Origin: Mytilus californianus
Taxonomy: Eukaryota; Mollusca; Bivalvia; Mytilida; Mytilidae
DNA length: 64,000 nucleotides
Reading direction: 5' to 3'
NCBI RefSeq assembly: GCF_021869535.1
Contig: NW_026262668.1
Location: 64,634,058 to 64,698,057, forward strand
A model generated the notes under the pieces. It saw only the letters and a list, made by a program, of their open reading frames with translations, was not told the DNA's origin and did no database searches. A program made the translations under genes and the position numbers. This document shows, piece after piece, positions 1 to 13,600 of the stretch. Numbering within the stretch: the stretch's first letter is position 1; each line of letters begins with the position of its first letter.

Positions 1-1420
1 CACTGAGGTCGTATGCATAACCCTTTAAATTTGCATAAATTAAAAGAGGAATAAAATACGGCATGTTTCATCATTTTGAAATAAAGTTATGTAAACCAAT
101 TAATAAACTGTGTTGAGCTTCTTATTGCATGTACAAGATATCGTTTGTATTGTTCAAATTGCTGCTGTTTGGATGAGTGTAAGTGATTACCTAATACACA
201 ACAAGATAATGTGTATTCACCTGGTTTACGATATGAGGATCAAAAAGGGGAAACCATGAATTCTGTTGGTCTTTACAGAGAGAATGTATGGCTTCACTTG
301 GGTAAAAATCGGAAGTTTAGCCAGGAAAACAAAAGAAAGGATAACGCCCATTACATTCTGTGAGTAAGATGGTTTCAAAAAATCGGAAGTGCAAAAAAAA
401 CAAAAAAAAATCGAGTTTGTTCATTCGCTGAGTATATTTCTTAAATAGGCTGTATGGCTTCAAATCTAAATTACGTTATTTAGTTTTAATTCCCTTTTTA
501 AACATTTTTTTTTAATTCTGCATTCCTATAAATTATACGCTTTACCACTTTTGCAAATCTATTAATATCTTTATCTGCCATTTCCTACCGAAAAGTTAAC
601 AGTAAAATCGATCTTTCAAATAAGATTATCAATTAACCCATGTTGATCCCCATTTTCCATGCGCAAACTCAGTAAACATAAATCTATATTTAACAAACGT
701 TGACCAAATCAGCTGATCGATTATAAATGGATTATATGTTTTATTTGGATAAAAATAGACAGATTCTCGGGTCAACAGTGTTATTTGTCTTCTTTAATGA
801 ATAAAATAATATCTGTTTGGGAAAATCTAGGTCAGAATGGTTAAAACGTTAAATTTGATGCACAGCAAATCGCCATATTGTTTTTATTGCTTAACAGGTG
901 TTTACAGGTGAGATTTGTGTACATGGCCTTTATGGCTTTAATCAAGACAATAACGACACCCAAGCCGAATTCAAACTTCCTGGACATTGATTACTATCCT
1001 TACTATGTAAACAAACCTAGTGGCTTGAACCCAGACTTACCCCACGCTGTGACTCGACAGAGTCCTGTACATTGTTTTTACTTACATTATAGAATAAACA
1101 ACAGACTAATGATAAATATTATTAAATCACTAACACAAATCAATAAAATTTTTATTTTGTCTCAAACAAATCTATTTTTCTTGATGACCTGAAAACAAAA
1201 ATAAGTTCAAAATGGCGACCGATAAAACCCTGATCTCAATGAAATGACCGAAATTATTTCTGTAAAAAAAAAAAAATAAGACCTAAATCCCAATAAATCA
1301 TTTCGGTCTTTTCAGTTTCCAAATCGGTCATGTCTGGCATATATGACCGTTTCCGGACCCTTGTTGTTGAACCAATGTGTTTATTGCATACTTCACCATT
1401 ATTTTTTCTTTTTTATTAAT
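1..1420. other. Collagen intron sequence, nothing recognised
   Basis: AT-rich sequence. I see no Gly-X-Y exon with splice sites on the minus strand and no recognisable coding frame on either strand. Confidence 0.5.
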
Positions 1421-1507
1421 TTTTCAACATAAAATGAAGATTTTATTAAAACATTTTCAACATAAAATGAAGACTTTATTATCAATTTTCAACATGAAAT
1501 GAAGAGA
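1421..1507. repeat. Short tandem repeat, about 33 bp x 2.6
   Basis: TTTTCAACATAAAATGAAGA recurs at 1421, 1454 and 1486 with small changes. It lies about 30 bp from collagen exon 14, on the donor side. Confidence 0.7.
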
Positions 1508-1536
1508 ATAAAATTTTGTTACTTATTGTATCTTAC

Positions 1537-1635
1537 TTGTTCTCCAGCAGCTCCAGGTGTTCCTGGTTCTCCAGACTGACCAGGGGGTCCTTGTGGTCCA
1601 GGGAATCCAGAATTTCCAGGGGCTCCGGCCTGACC
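1537..1635 (-). CDS. Collagen exon 14: helix exon, 99 bp (last one in the window)
   Basis: Eleven triplets from GQA GAP to GAA GEQ, then a GTAAGATA donor. It equals vertebrate exon 19 (99 bp). The next exon must lie left of position 1. Confidence 0.93.
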
Positions 1636-4600
1636 CTACAAAAATCAGGTAATCTCTAGTTATACTACCTGTTGTGGGCATTAAAATGTAAGTGAGATGT
1701 AAAAAGATAAATCAATTCTTACTTTTCATGTCTTATGGACTGCTCTATTTTCTGTCTCTATGCAAATTTGCCAGTTTTTGTTCAGTACAAAATGTTAAAG
1801 CATAAATTTTACCAAAAACAATTTAAGGATAAAGACAGATGTGCTTGGTGTCTTAAAAAATCAGTTATATTTGTACTCTGCTTGACTTTACTAATCTGCT
1901 GAAACAGTTTCTCTTGGTATCTTTCTTATGGATACCAACTTATTTGTTACTTTTATTTTATAGACTATCCTGAAGCATTAAACTATAGAAGGCTATTTCT
2001 AATTTTTCTTCAGAATCTTAAACGTGTACACCACATCATTATTAGCTAACAGTTTTCAAAGCAATGGATTTATCAATAGTGCTACAGATTCTGATATGGA
2101 GGAATTGTGAAACTTACTACATCCCCCTTTCCTCCTGGTTCTCCATCACGGCCTGGGGATCCTGGTCGTCCAGATTCTCCTGGTTGTCCGGGTAAGCCAC
2201 CTACTCCTGGAGGTCCTTGTAATCCTTGGTCTCCTCTTTGTCCAGATTGTCCGGAATCTCCCTGTAACAAGATAAATCACACGTTATATATGTAATTATA
2301 GAGAAAAAACTCAGTGATACTTTATATATAAGTAATTATAGAGATAGGACTTGGTTATAAATTACATATAAATAATTCTAGAGATAAGTCTTAGTAAAAC
2401 TTTACGTATGTATGTAACCGGAGAGAATGCTTCTTCGTACAAAATGACTTTGTCACCTCCGAGACTCGAACCCAGGACCTCTGTGCTACAAGGCAGCGCT
2501 CTAACTGACTGAGCTAAAGAAGTACTTCCCTAGCTCAATCGCTTACGGCTGGTGGCTAAGTATCTACCACAAGTACTAAAGGGAAGCAATCCCATCACAT
2601 GTACATAATAAATATCTTTTCATTTATTTTGATCAAATATCAATATGTTATTTATATTTTCTAATGCTTTTCAAATAATTTCAACATACCTTTGGTCCAC
2701 CACTGCCAGGGAAACCTGGTGCTCCAGGGGATCCAATTGATCCAGGTGGTCCAGATTCTCCAGAATTACCATCCTGTCCTCTCATTCCCTAAATAAAGGA
2801 AACATGTATATGCAAAATAAATCTACACAACTGGTAAATAAAATGGGGCGCAGCTTGATACGACCGCAGAGGTCGAACCCTGAACAGTTGGGGCAAGTAT
2901 GGACACAACATTCAAGCTTGATACAGCACTGAATTTGGATTGTAATTAAATATTTGACACAGCATAGGTTTCTCACACAGAATGAAAGTGGTCTAAGAAC
3001 TTAAAAATTTTTAATTTACCTATTCAAACCATATCATTATTATTTGCTTTTATATATAAATCAGAAATAACCAATTTAAAATGGAAAATTTTAAAGAAAA
3101 AAAATGAAAAAAAAATCCCCCCCAATTTTTTGAACCCCCTTATGATTCATCACCCCCAAACTCAATCCCAGCTTTCCCTTTGTGGTATGGTACCTTGCAG
3201 TACAATTTCAGAGAGATCCATACACTTGAACACAAGTTATTGTCTGGAAACTAGAAAAATGCTTGTTTTTTGGCCACTTTTTGGCCCCTTTTTGGCCCCA
3301 AATTCCAAAACGTTTAGGGCAATTACCCCCAAACTCAGACCCAGCTTTCCCTTTGTGATATGGAACCTTGCAGTACAATTTCATAAAGATCCATACACTT
3401 ACACACAAGTTATTGTCCTGAAACTAGAAAAATGCTTGTTTGTTTGCCTTTTTATGGCCCCTAATTACTAAAATTTTGAGGGAATTACCCCCAAAATCAA
3501 TCCCAGCCTTCCCTTTGTGGTATGGTACCTTGCAGTACAATTTCAGAGAGATCCATACATTTGAACACTAGTTATTGTCTGGAAACTAGAAAAATGCTTA
3601 TTTTTGGCCCCTTTTTGGCCCCTTATTCCTAAACTTTTCGGGCAATTACCCCCGAACTCAATTCCAGCTTTCCCTTTGTGATATGGAACCTTGTAGTACA
3701 ATTTCCTAAAGATCCATACACTTACACACAAGTTATTGTCATGAAACTAGAAAAATGCTTGTTTTTTGCCCCTTTTTGGCTCCTAATTCCTAAAATTTGG
3801 AGGCAATTACCCCCAAAATCAATCCCAGCATTCCCTTTGTTATATGGAACCTTGTGATACAATGTCAGAGAGATCCATACACTTACACACAAGTTATTGT
3901 CATGAAAATAGAAAAATGCTTGTTTTTTGCCCCTTTTTGGCCCCTAATTCCTAAAATTTGGAGGCAATTAGCCCCAAAATCAATCCCAGCATTCCCTTTG
4001 TGATGTGGAACCTTGTGGTACAATGTCAGAGAGATCCATACACTTACACACAAGTTATGTCTGGAAGTTACAAAAATGCTTATTTTTGGCCCCTAATTCC
4101 TTAACTGTGGGTACCATAACCCCCAAAATCAATCCCCACCTTCCTTTTGTGGTATTGAACCTTATGGTAAAATTTCATTGAGATCCATTCACTTAAACTA
4201 AAGTTAGAGTGTGAAAACTAATGTGTCTTCAGACGACGAAGACGATGCCGGACAACGACGACGACGACAACGCCAACGTCATACCAATATACGACCACAA
4301 AAAATTTTTTGCGGTCGTATAAAAAGCAATCTTTCATCATGTTATTCTATATCACTTTTTCAATCTGAATACATGCATTTGATCATTGTGATTTTGTAGA
4401 ATTTTTTGTGTAGAAAGTGAGCTAAGGGCTTGACCCTGCCTTAAAATTCATGTATAAATAATTGCCATTACTTGCAAAACTTTTGGACACAGTACATATG
4501 AAAATGGCCTTATTTTGCTTCAAGTGTCACTGAAATTTGAACTTTAATTGAAGATTAATAAATAAAAAGGATTTATGTGTTAGTACCTGCATCATAAGAG

Positions 4601-7600
4601 AAGAGGGTAATATTAAACTATCAATGTCCCAGAGTTTACCTGTGCTCCTGGGGATCCATCTCTTCCTCTTTCTCCTGGTGCTCCTCTTGGTCCCAATGGT
4701 CCTGGATTTCCTGGAGGTCCGTTAGGTCCTGGTGGTCCCTGATAAAATTAAGTAGTGATAAAATAAGTAGGAATTTTCTTCTCTATTGACCATGAAACAT
4801 GTTCTTTCTACCTAGTTTGGCACTTAACTATTCATATCCTTTACAGACTCTATTTCTTCCTTTTTTTTCAACTGAATTCTAAATCTTGTACTTTTATTTG
4901 GGATCTCGTTTTCTGCAGAATTCTTGAGAACTTGAAGTCATTTAGGTCAAATGGAAAATTTCTAGATTTTGGATTTCCAACTCTATAAAGCCTTTCTTTG
5001 TACCCTATTCATATTTTGTGGTAACTTTCTTTTTCATATGATCAAAAAAATGGGTTTACATGGAAATTAGTACAAATTATGTAATGGGTTTATCATTTTT
5101 TTTAATGATTTCCCTGCTTTTATGTTTTTTTAATACATAAATCGACAAAATTGTGAACATGTAGTTTTGATGAGAGGAAAAAAGTGAAAACTTTTTACCA
5201 GAATTATCTTAGAAATATTTCTTCTTAACTTAAGATGGAATTTATACTTTTCAGACACTTATAAAAAGTATCTTCTGATCTTTCTTATCCAAGAATGAAA
5301 TCTTTAGATGTGCATGTCTTTAAACATTACATGGTTAATTTACTATAATGATCCCTAAGTATGTCTGAACCATGATATAGGCCAATTCCATCAAAATTCC
5401 TGTGTCTGTAGATAAGAATTTAATCCTCTTTTACCAGTACGCTGACCTTTTTAATTAATTCACATATTGCAATATCAAATTCTTGACATGAACTGTAATT
5501 GTACTTTATATTTCTCTAGTCTGATCTATCTTATGGACAATATATTCTTTTATGATTTGAAGTAGCACAAAAAGTCAGTTTAAGGAACTTTGTAGATTTG
5601 TCTTCACAATTTATAAATACATTTAATAACTTTCGCTATTTTTCCAGAAAATCAAAGGGTTTAAGTGTTAAAACCAGCGGACTAACCATATCTTATTGAC
5701 GAAGAAACTTCAATTAACTAATAATAAATTTTTACTTTCATATTTTAGTAATCATGATTTTTTTCAAATTGATAAATGATAAATGAAGTTTTTTGGTCAG
5801 ACAAAATTAATGTCTGGACAATTTTGCAGTAATTGACAACAAGGATAAATCGTTCTATAGTAAAACATTTTAAAATAACAAATAAAATCTTGAACACATT
5901 TTCATCTGGTATATGGACCGTATGCTGGAACTAATAACAGCTAAGCACAATTTTGAAATAATGTTCTCAAATAGAAAGGTTTTCAAAAAAAATTATTACA
6001 CCAATAATTGTTGAATTATACTGTAGATAGCCCAGTCCCTCTACCTCTATAATGAAAGATTTCAATGCGATCTTACCTTTTCTCCTGAGCGTCCTTCTTC
6101 ACCATTTTTTCCTGCCATTCCCATCATTCCCTGAAATAATTATATCATAATAAGCAGCTGCGCAAAAAGCACAATGATACACCCTTTTCATGCATATTGA
6201 AATTGTTGCTAAAATAAATTGTGCAATTTAGAAGACATTTAATCAGAATCAAATATAATGGCTCTGTAGACAAAACTTGCATGAGGATACTCTTAGGCTT
6301 ATAAGTATTGTGTAAAATATGACTGTAAAAGGCTTATAAGTATTGTGTAAATTATGACTGTAAAAAGTCCAATTACTCAGGAATGACAAACCAGAAAATT
6401 TCAAAAATGAAAGGGACCCAAAAACATATGAATCCATTCTTTACATAATTATAACAGGATAAAACTTAACATACCAGGGTATTTCTTATGTGGTTATCTA
6501 ACCATAGCAAATTAAAGATCGTTTACATTTATCCTTTTTGAATCTTAAACACATATATGACTGGGCTAAACTTACCCTGTGTCCTTTGGGTCCTGGCATG
6601 CCGGGCATTCCTGGTTGTCCTGCATTTCCCTAAAATTAATAAATAAAATTGGAAAATTCTGCCATATAATTCATTATCCAGCTCCTGACAGGAAGAGCAT
6701 TAGAGCAACAGGACATGGGACAGTAAACACCTGCCTATTGAGAGCATAAGAGCCATGTACTGTCAGCTTGTACACAAATGACGTCTTGCATTTGTGACAG
6801 TGATATTATGTTTAAGTTCATAACTATTTTCACACTACTTTTCTATTAAATATGTGCTGTGTCTTTAGATCAGTTTGACTAATTAAGAAATTACAAATAT
6901 TTTATACCATTGTTATAGATTAAATTTTTTTTAAATCAGATTTAAAAACACAATATTTTTGTTTTCAGAGTAATGAAATGCCATCTTACCGATGATCCAA
7001 CTGGTCCAGTGGGTCCTTGTTCTCCTGGTAAACCTTCTTCACCCTGCAAAAAATATATTGTATTGTTTTAGAACTGAAGATCAAGTATAGCATACTACTT
7101 ACATTCTATGAATGTCAAATATTTTTATTTTGCTTATAGTACTTGAATTCGATAATATGCAGCCATGAAATTAAACATCGCTCTCAGAAACAAAACCACT
7201 TAAATGAATAAAAATAAATGAACAGAGTTCCAATGTCCCCCACGCTGCACATATTTTATCTATCCAAGGTACAAGGGCAATAACTAAAAAAAACACTTTT
7301 TTTTGTTCTTTCAAACTTTTTATTAATATCTTAAGAGAAATGAAGGCTTCAGAGCAAATGCAATGTGTTCCATTATAATTTATATATCTAAGGGGCATAA
7401 CTTGTTAAAAATATTTGATCAGAACTAATTTTCAAATTTGTCCAAGACATTGCTAATATAAACCTATGATTTAAGTTTCATAAAATTTTGGCAAGAATTG
7501 TACATATGAGACCGCTAACGATGCAATTTTCAATATAATTAATGTTTCCAAGAGGCATAACTCTTTAAAAAATAATTGATTGGCACTAATTTTTCGAACT

Positions 7601-10600
7601 CATCCAAGACATTGCTAATATAAACCTATGATATAAGTTTCATAAAATTCTGGCAAGAATTGTACACATGAGAGCGCTTACGATGCAATTTTCAATATAA
7701 AATGAATGTGTCCAAGGGGCATAACTCTTTTAAAATTAATTGATCTGCACTAATAAACTGACAAGCTCATTGTTCTTCTAAATTTTTAAATCAAAGTAAA
7801 ACAAATACAGCAATTCTTTCCTTAATCTGTGATTCACTGCATGAACCAATAAACACCAATTTGATGCATTATCAATAAGCAAATGTATTGAACAATAACT
7901 TACAGATGGTCCTTGGAGTCCTGAAGGGCCGGGAAATCCCCTTTCTCCTGGTGATCCCTGTATAGTATAAAGACATTGTTATAAAATACAATTACAATGC
8001 TATATAGTGAGGCTAAAACATTACTTGAAATGATTTAAACTGACATGAAGCTAGAGTTTCAAAATAATTTAGTAAAATTCTGTCATTCAAAATTGTGGAT
8101 TTAATTTTGTTTGTGGGATATCAATTTGCGTGGGTAATGGTGAACCCCAAATATAAATGCACATATTTTCTTTTGTAGGCTTGTATGCAGACTTTGGCAA
8201 AACCATGAACTTAAATGTCAACAAAAAAACAATTTTTCCTAAATCCACGAAAATAAATGAATCCATAGTATTGCAAGAGAACATTTGAGAGTACCAGTAA
8301 GAACATTGCTCCAAGACAAATATTTGTACTTTTTTTTTTTTGCTATTTCTGCTGTGCCTAATATTCTTACTTATGCTATGTTTTAAAATATACTTTATTT
8401 TGCATGCATGTTTCCAAAAATATGACTGAAACTATGCTTTTAACTTTTATATGTCATCTATATATCTTACCATGCACTGTATGTTTAAAATTGTGTTGTT
8501 TTCATGACTTATGTATGTGTGTATATATTTTGTTATTCAATAGATTTGAAAAGCTCCCTAGAGCTTGTTTATTGAATATCAACTTTAAATATTACTTTGA
8601 ATTGAATATAAATATGGTAGTCAGCACTAATCTGTGATGTCATTAATTATCATTGTTATGGTCATAATTATAAATTAACTGTTTAAAAAACTTTGAATTT
8701 TCAAAATACATTGTACTAAGGATTTTCTACCCCAGAAATAAGATTCTTTAAAACCTTTCAGAATTTTGGGTCCTCAATGCTCTTCAACTTTGTAATTTAT
8801 TTTTTGATTGCAGCGTCACTAATGAGTCTTTTGTAGACGTTACGCCTGTCTGGTGTACAAATTTTTTAATCCTGCTATCTATGATAAGTTTATTGGATGA
8901 ATACTTTATGATTAAACATGTTTCATTGATTGTAATGTCGATTAACTGTCAAGAATTACCTGGCAGAATGTGTATGTATTATTCTTGTTTTATTTGCATT
9001 AAATTTTTGTAACATTTTTGCAAATTGTAAACATAAACAAACTTACAGGTTGTCCAGGGTCTCCTGGTTCCCCTCTTGCTCCTTGGTAACCTGCTGGTCC
9101 CTAAAAATTAATACAACAATAAATAATTATCAATTATTTTTATTTCTTCTCTCAACTCCACAGTAAATTTATAACAAGCTTACACTTCATAGAAAATATA
9201 AATTGAAATATATATAATTAATAGTTCCCAATATTTTTTCTTTCATTTGTCACAAACTAATATAGATCTGCAATTTATCTTTCAATGTCAACAACTTTAT
9301 CTACACAATGTAATGTAATGTATCAATATAAACTTACAGCTGGTCCAGGTGGTCCAGCTGGTCCTCTTGGTCCAGGGGGTCCCTGAAAAAATAAAAAGTT
9401 CAAAGTTGAGTCAGTTATCACACATAATCTGTTTACTTTAAAGAAGTTTAGTTCAAAAAAACATGTCATAACCCAACCCTTTTACGTAATTAGGTGTTTG
9501 GCAGGGTTTATACATATTTTGAGCCTTAAACCAAGTCAAGCCTCTTACCATAATGTTGACATTTCATTATTTGTTATTTTGAGTTTTCTTTCATTCAAAA
9601 GTTGGTTGTTGGTGCTTTGTAATCTTAAATGTTGTTTGACAACACCTGTTGTTCGTTTTAAGTTTTTAAAGGAATATGCAATTTTAATAATGAAACCTAC
9701 AACAGTTTACTTACCATTACAGCACTGCCGCCAGGTCCAGGAAATACCCTACCTCCTCCTCCTCCTGATTTTTCATCCCCCATTATAACCTTTAAAACAA
9801 AACAAAAAAATACTAAAATAACATTACATTTTCAGAGTTATAATTTCAATAGAAGAGAAGCGAAAGGTACCAAAGGGACAAGCTCATAAGTTAATAAAAA
9901 ACTGACAATGCCATGGCAAAAAACAAAAAAGCAATCAGAAGACAAACAACAGTAAACAAAACACAACATAGGAAACCAAAGACTGAGTAACACGAGCCCA
10001 CCAAAAACTGGGGGTGATCTCATGTTCTCGGGTGAGCAGATCCTTCTCTACAAAATGATATTTCAAAACCAGCAGCTCAGTCTGAAAGTTATATTGAGTT
10101 TCACCAATGACATGTTCAAAGTTTTCCATTATAAAAATGACTTTAAACCAGAAGATTTGTGTCTTTTGACACTATTAGGTATTTTTGGGGTAATTGGTTG
10201 GATATTATGTTATTGAAATTTGTTGTTACAAAATTTGGAAATTATTTGAAATTTAATATCCCCCTCATGCAAAGCTCTGATTCCTGGGCCGGCTTTGGCT
10301 ATACTTTTTCGTTTTATCAGCTTTTTAATTTTTGAATAAATTTTTGATTTTCAAATATTTTGGACTTGAGCATCACTAAAGAGACATTAATTATCGAAAT
10401 GCGCATCTGGTACAGTAAAATAGGTACAGTTTATGTCATCAAAGAAATGACAGGAATTACATGGTTACAAAGAGCATGCGACAAAGGTCAATATGGCATC
10501 TGACAAAGGTCAATATAGCATCAATAGAATTCTCACAGGATTACTATTTTTAAAACTATTTTGTTATGTTTTCAAGTATTACTTTTTTAAGAAAGCCAAT

Positions 10601-13600
10601 TAGAAATTGTACAAGAGTGAGAAGAGGTGGTGAAGAAACTGGTTGCTTAGAAAAAGACATATATATTCAACATCAACATTTTTATTCTGTTTCCGTTTTC
10701 CATGGGGGGGGGGTCTCTTCTTATATGAAAGTATATACATATGTGCAGCTGGAATGGGTCACTTTTTTGATACGTCATATATATCAATGGGTTGCGATTT
10801 CACCAAGTTAATTTGTCAATGGGTCAGTAATTTTCATTTTTCGATTAGATTTTTGTATAAATCTTGATTTATCGTTTAAAATCAAGTTAAGATCACAAAA
10901 AATGAATATGTGATATCTGAGGAATATATGAATGGGTACTGATTTTGCCATGAAATATTTTTATGGGTCGTGATTTCACAAGACTTCAATATATGAATGG
11001 GGGGTGTTTTTGAAATCCCGGCTGCCCATCTGTACCCAAAAACTCATGTTGAGAACCCCCCCCCCCCCCCCCTCCTGTGCCGTTTTCCTGCCATTTTTAC
11101 CATGTGCTTTTGTTTTGTACATAAAATTGCATCATTCATAAACACTGTTTTTACCATATGCTTTTGTTATTCATAAACACTGTTAAAAATCTTTCAAAAA
11201 CATTGACCAAGATTTCTTTTAAATACATTGTCTCTTGAAATCATAAAATGGAAAAATTCAAATAAATCTTTTATCTGGATTCAAGTACTGCATAATGATT
11301 TAGGTGGATACTCATATTTATCATATTTATTATATTTATCATATCTATCATATTTATCATATTTATACATATATTTACAACTTACCTTTCCAGGTTCAAC
11401 AGCAGCTGGAAACTTGGGATGTTTCAAGATGGCTATAAATACAAAAAATATAAGAACAGAGTTCCAATGTCCCCTGAGTTTGCACATATTTTATCTTTCC
11501 AAAGTACAAGGGCAATAACTAAAAAAAGAATGTTTTTTTTGGTTCTTTAAAACAATTTATAAATATGCTTCAGAGCAAATGAAATGCGATTTCCGTTATA
11601 ATTAATTTTTCCAAGGGCATAACTATTTAAAAATATTTGATCACTTATTTTCTAAAGTGTCAAAGACATTGCTGATATAAACCTATGATAAAAGTTTCTT
11701 AAAATTCTGGCAAGAATTGTACACATGAGAACCCCAACAATGCAATTTTCCATATAATCAATATTTCAAAAACACAACTCTTTTAAAAATAATTAATAAC
11801 ACCAATTTTCAAACTTGTCTGAGACATTGATGATATAAACCTATATTTAACAAGCATTCTTAGAGTATTGCATTGCAATACATAGTCCCCTACCGGGTAA
11901 AAATTCATTATATTGGAACAAATTGCTAACTTGTTCTATAACTTGTTATGGTGTAAACAAAAAGAAAATATCAAGTCAATTTCTTCAAGCATGACTAACA
12001 ACAGTGTGGAAAACTGAATATATGAGTGAATTTTTTCATGAGACTGAATAAAAATTTTTAACTTGATCTGTAACTTGTCATGATAAAACTATATACCAAT
12101 TGTCAATCAATATCTTCAAGCTTGATGAAAAAAAGTGTGGAAAACCTATAACACTCTAACATTAGATATGATTAATAGTTCTCTAAAATTAGATATGATG
12201 TAATACAATGTATATCTATAAAGGATTTCACTTAATAAAATATATATATGTATATATATATACATGTAGCATTCCGAAAATTAGCTTATACAAAATAACA
12301 TATAATCCTGCCACAAAATTCCTCAAACAATTTACCAAAGAATGTCTTTTAAAAAATGAGTTATCTTTATTTACCAAAGAATGTCTTTTAAAAAATGAGT
12401 TATCTCCCTTTGTACAGATATATGGTTTAACATAGTACTCTAACATTAGTTATGGATTTTTTTTATGGACCATAACTCTGAACTAAATCATAAGACCGGA
12501 ATAAAATTCAAACTCGATCTATAAGTTGTCATGATAAAACTATATACCAAATATCAAATCAATATCATCAAGAACGAAGAAAAAAAGTGTGGAAAACTGA
12601 GCATAAGGGTATCGGTTATTTTCAAAATTTATTTAAGCTAACTTATAAAGTAATGATTATTTCCCTTCTTAGGGACTTACAAGTAAGAATTTTCCTACTT
12701 AGGTTAATATTTTGAATTATCTCTTACTATAATCTGACTAATAATGTTATTCCTAGATTGAGTGTGAATAAGTAGAATGTTGTGATAACTTTTATATTTT
12801 GCATATATAAGATCAAATCATGAATTTGTACCCTCTGGATTGAGGACTCTGTTCAAAGTCAATTATGAGTCAAAGGAAGATATTATGGGCAATATGGGGA
12901 CATTATATGACAAGATTGCTACACTGATGCAAAATGTCCCCCTCAGCCTACAATACACTGAAATTGGCACAAGATTAGACTTCACACATTACTCCCAGGT
13001 TGAAGTTTTTGCAATTATACGTACCCCATATTTGTTGTCATTTCCATGAAAATGTGGTCTTTTCATGAATTTAGGGTTTGTCATAAAATTTTAGCATACC
13101 AGTAATAACATATTTATTATATATAGTTATACAGAGGTGATCAAATTGTCTGAAAATTTCGGGAAGTAGAGAGAATATGTAAGGTCCCAAAATGTCATTA
13201 TGCTATAATAAGCCAAAAATGGTAAGGTATAATAACTCCTGTAAAAAAGTCAAATCAAAATGATGATATACACAAGATGGCATAGAATCTCACTAAGCAT
13301 AAACCTTTGAACACATGGTCTCATAGGAATAATATCCCCAACAATTATTCCGCTGTCATAGGCAAAAAATGGTCAAGGTTTCATCATTTTAAAAAAAGCC
13401 AAAATTGGCTGAAGTCCCTTAACTGATGCATATATTGTCAAATTGACATGGCAAAAAAGAATTATCAATTACTGGAAACCAACTAATTTTGCAAGCAATT
13501 TTTTTTTGTGAGACTTTCATGAGTAGAAAAATAACCAGAATATGAATTGTTGCCAAAATGTCAAACTTTTTTTACACCAAAAAAATTTAAAAATCGAGAA

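Noticed and set aside
2107-2295. Plus-strand proline/glycine-rich open frame
   Set aside because: It is the complement of collagen exon 13; the minus-strand Gly-X-Y frame with splice sites is the real one.
2450-2524. A working tRNA-Thr gene
   Set aside because: A- and B-box are recognisable, but the anticodon and acceptor stems do not pair; it is better read as a SINE head or tRNA pseudogene.
12840-13049. Possible extra collagen exon in intron 2
   Set aside because: Wrong strand, no Gly-X-Y, no splice sites; flanking exons already join in phase.
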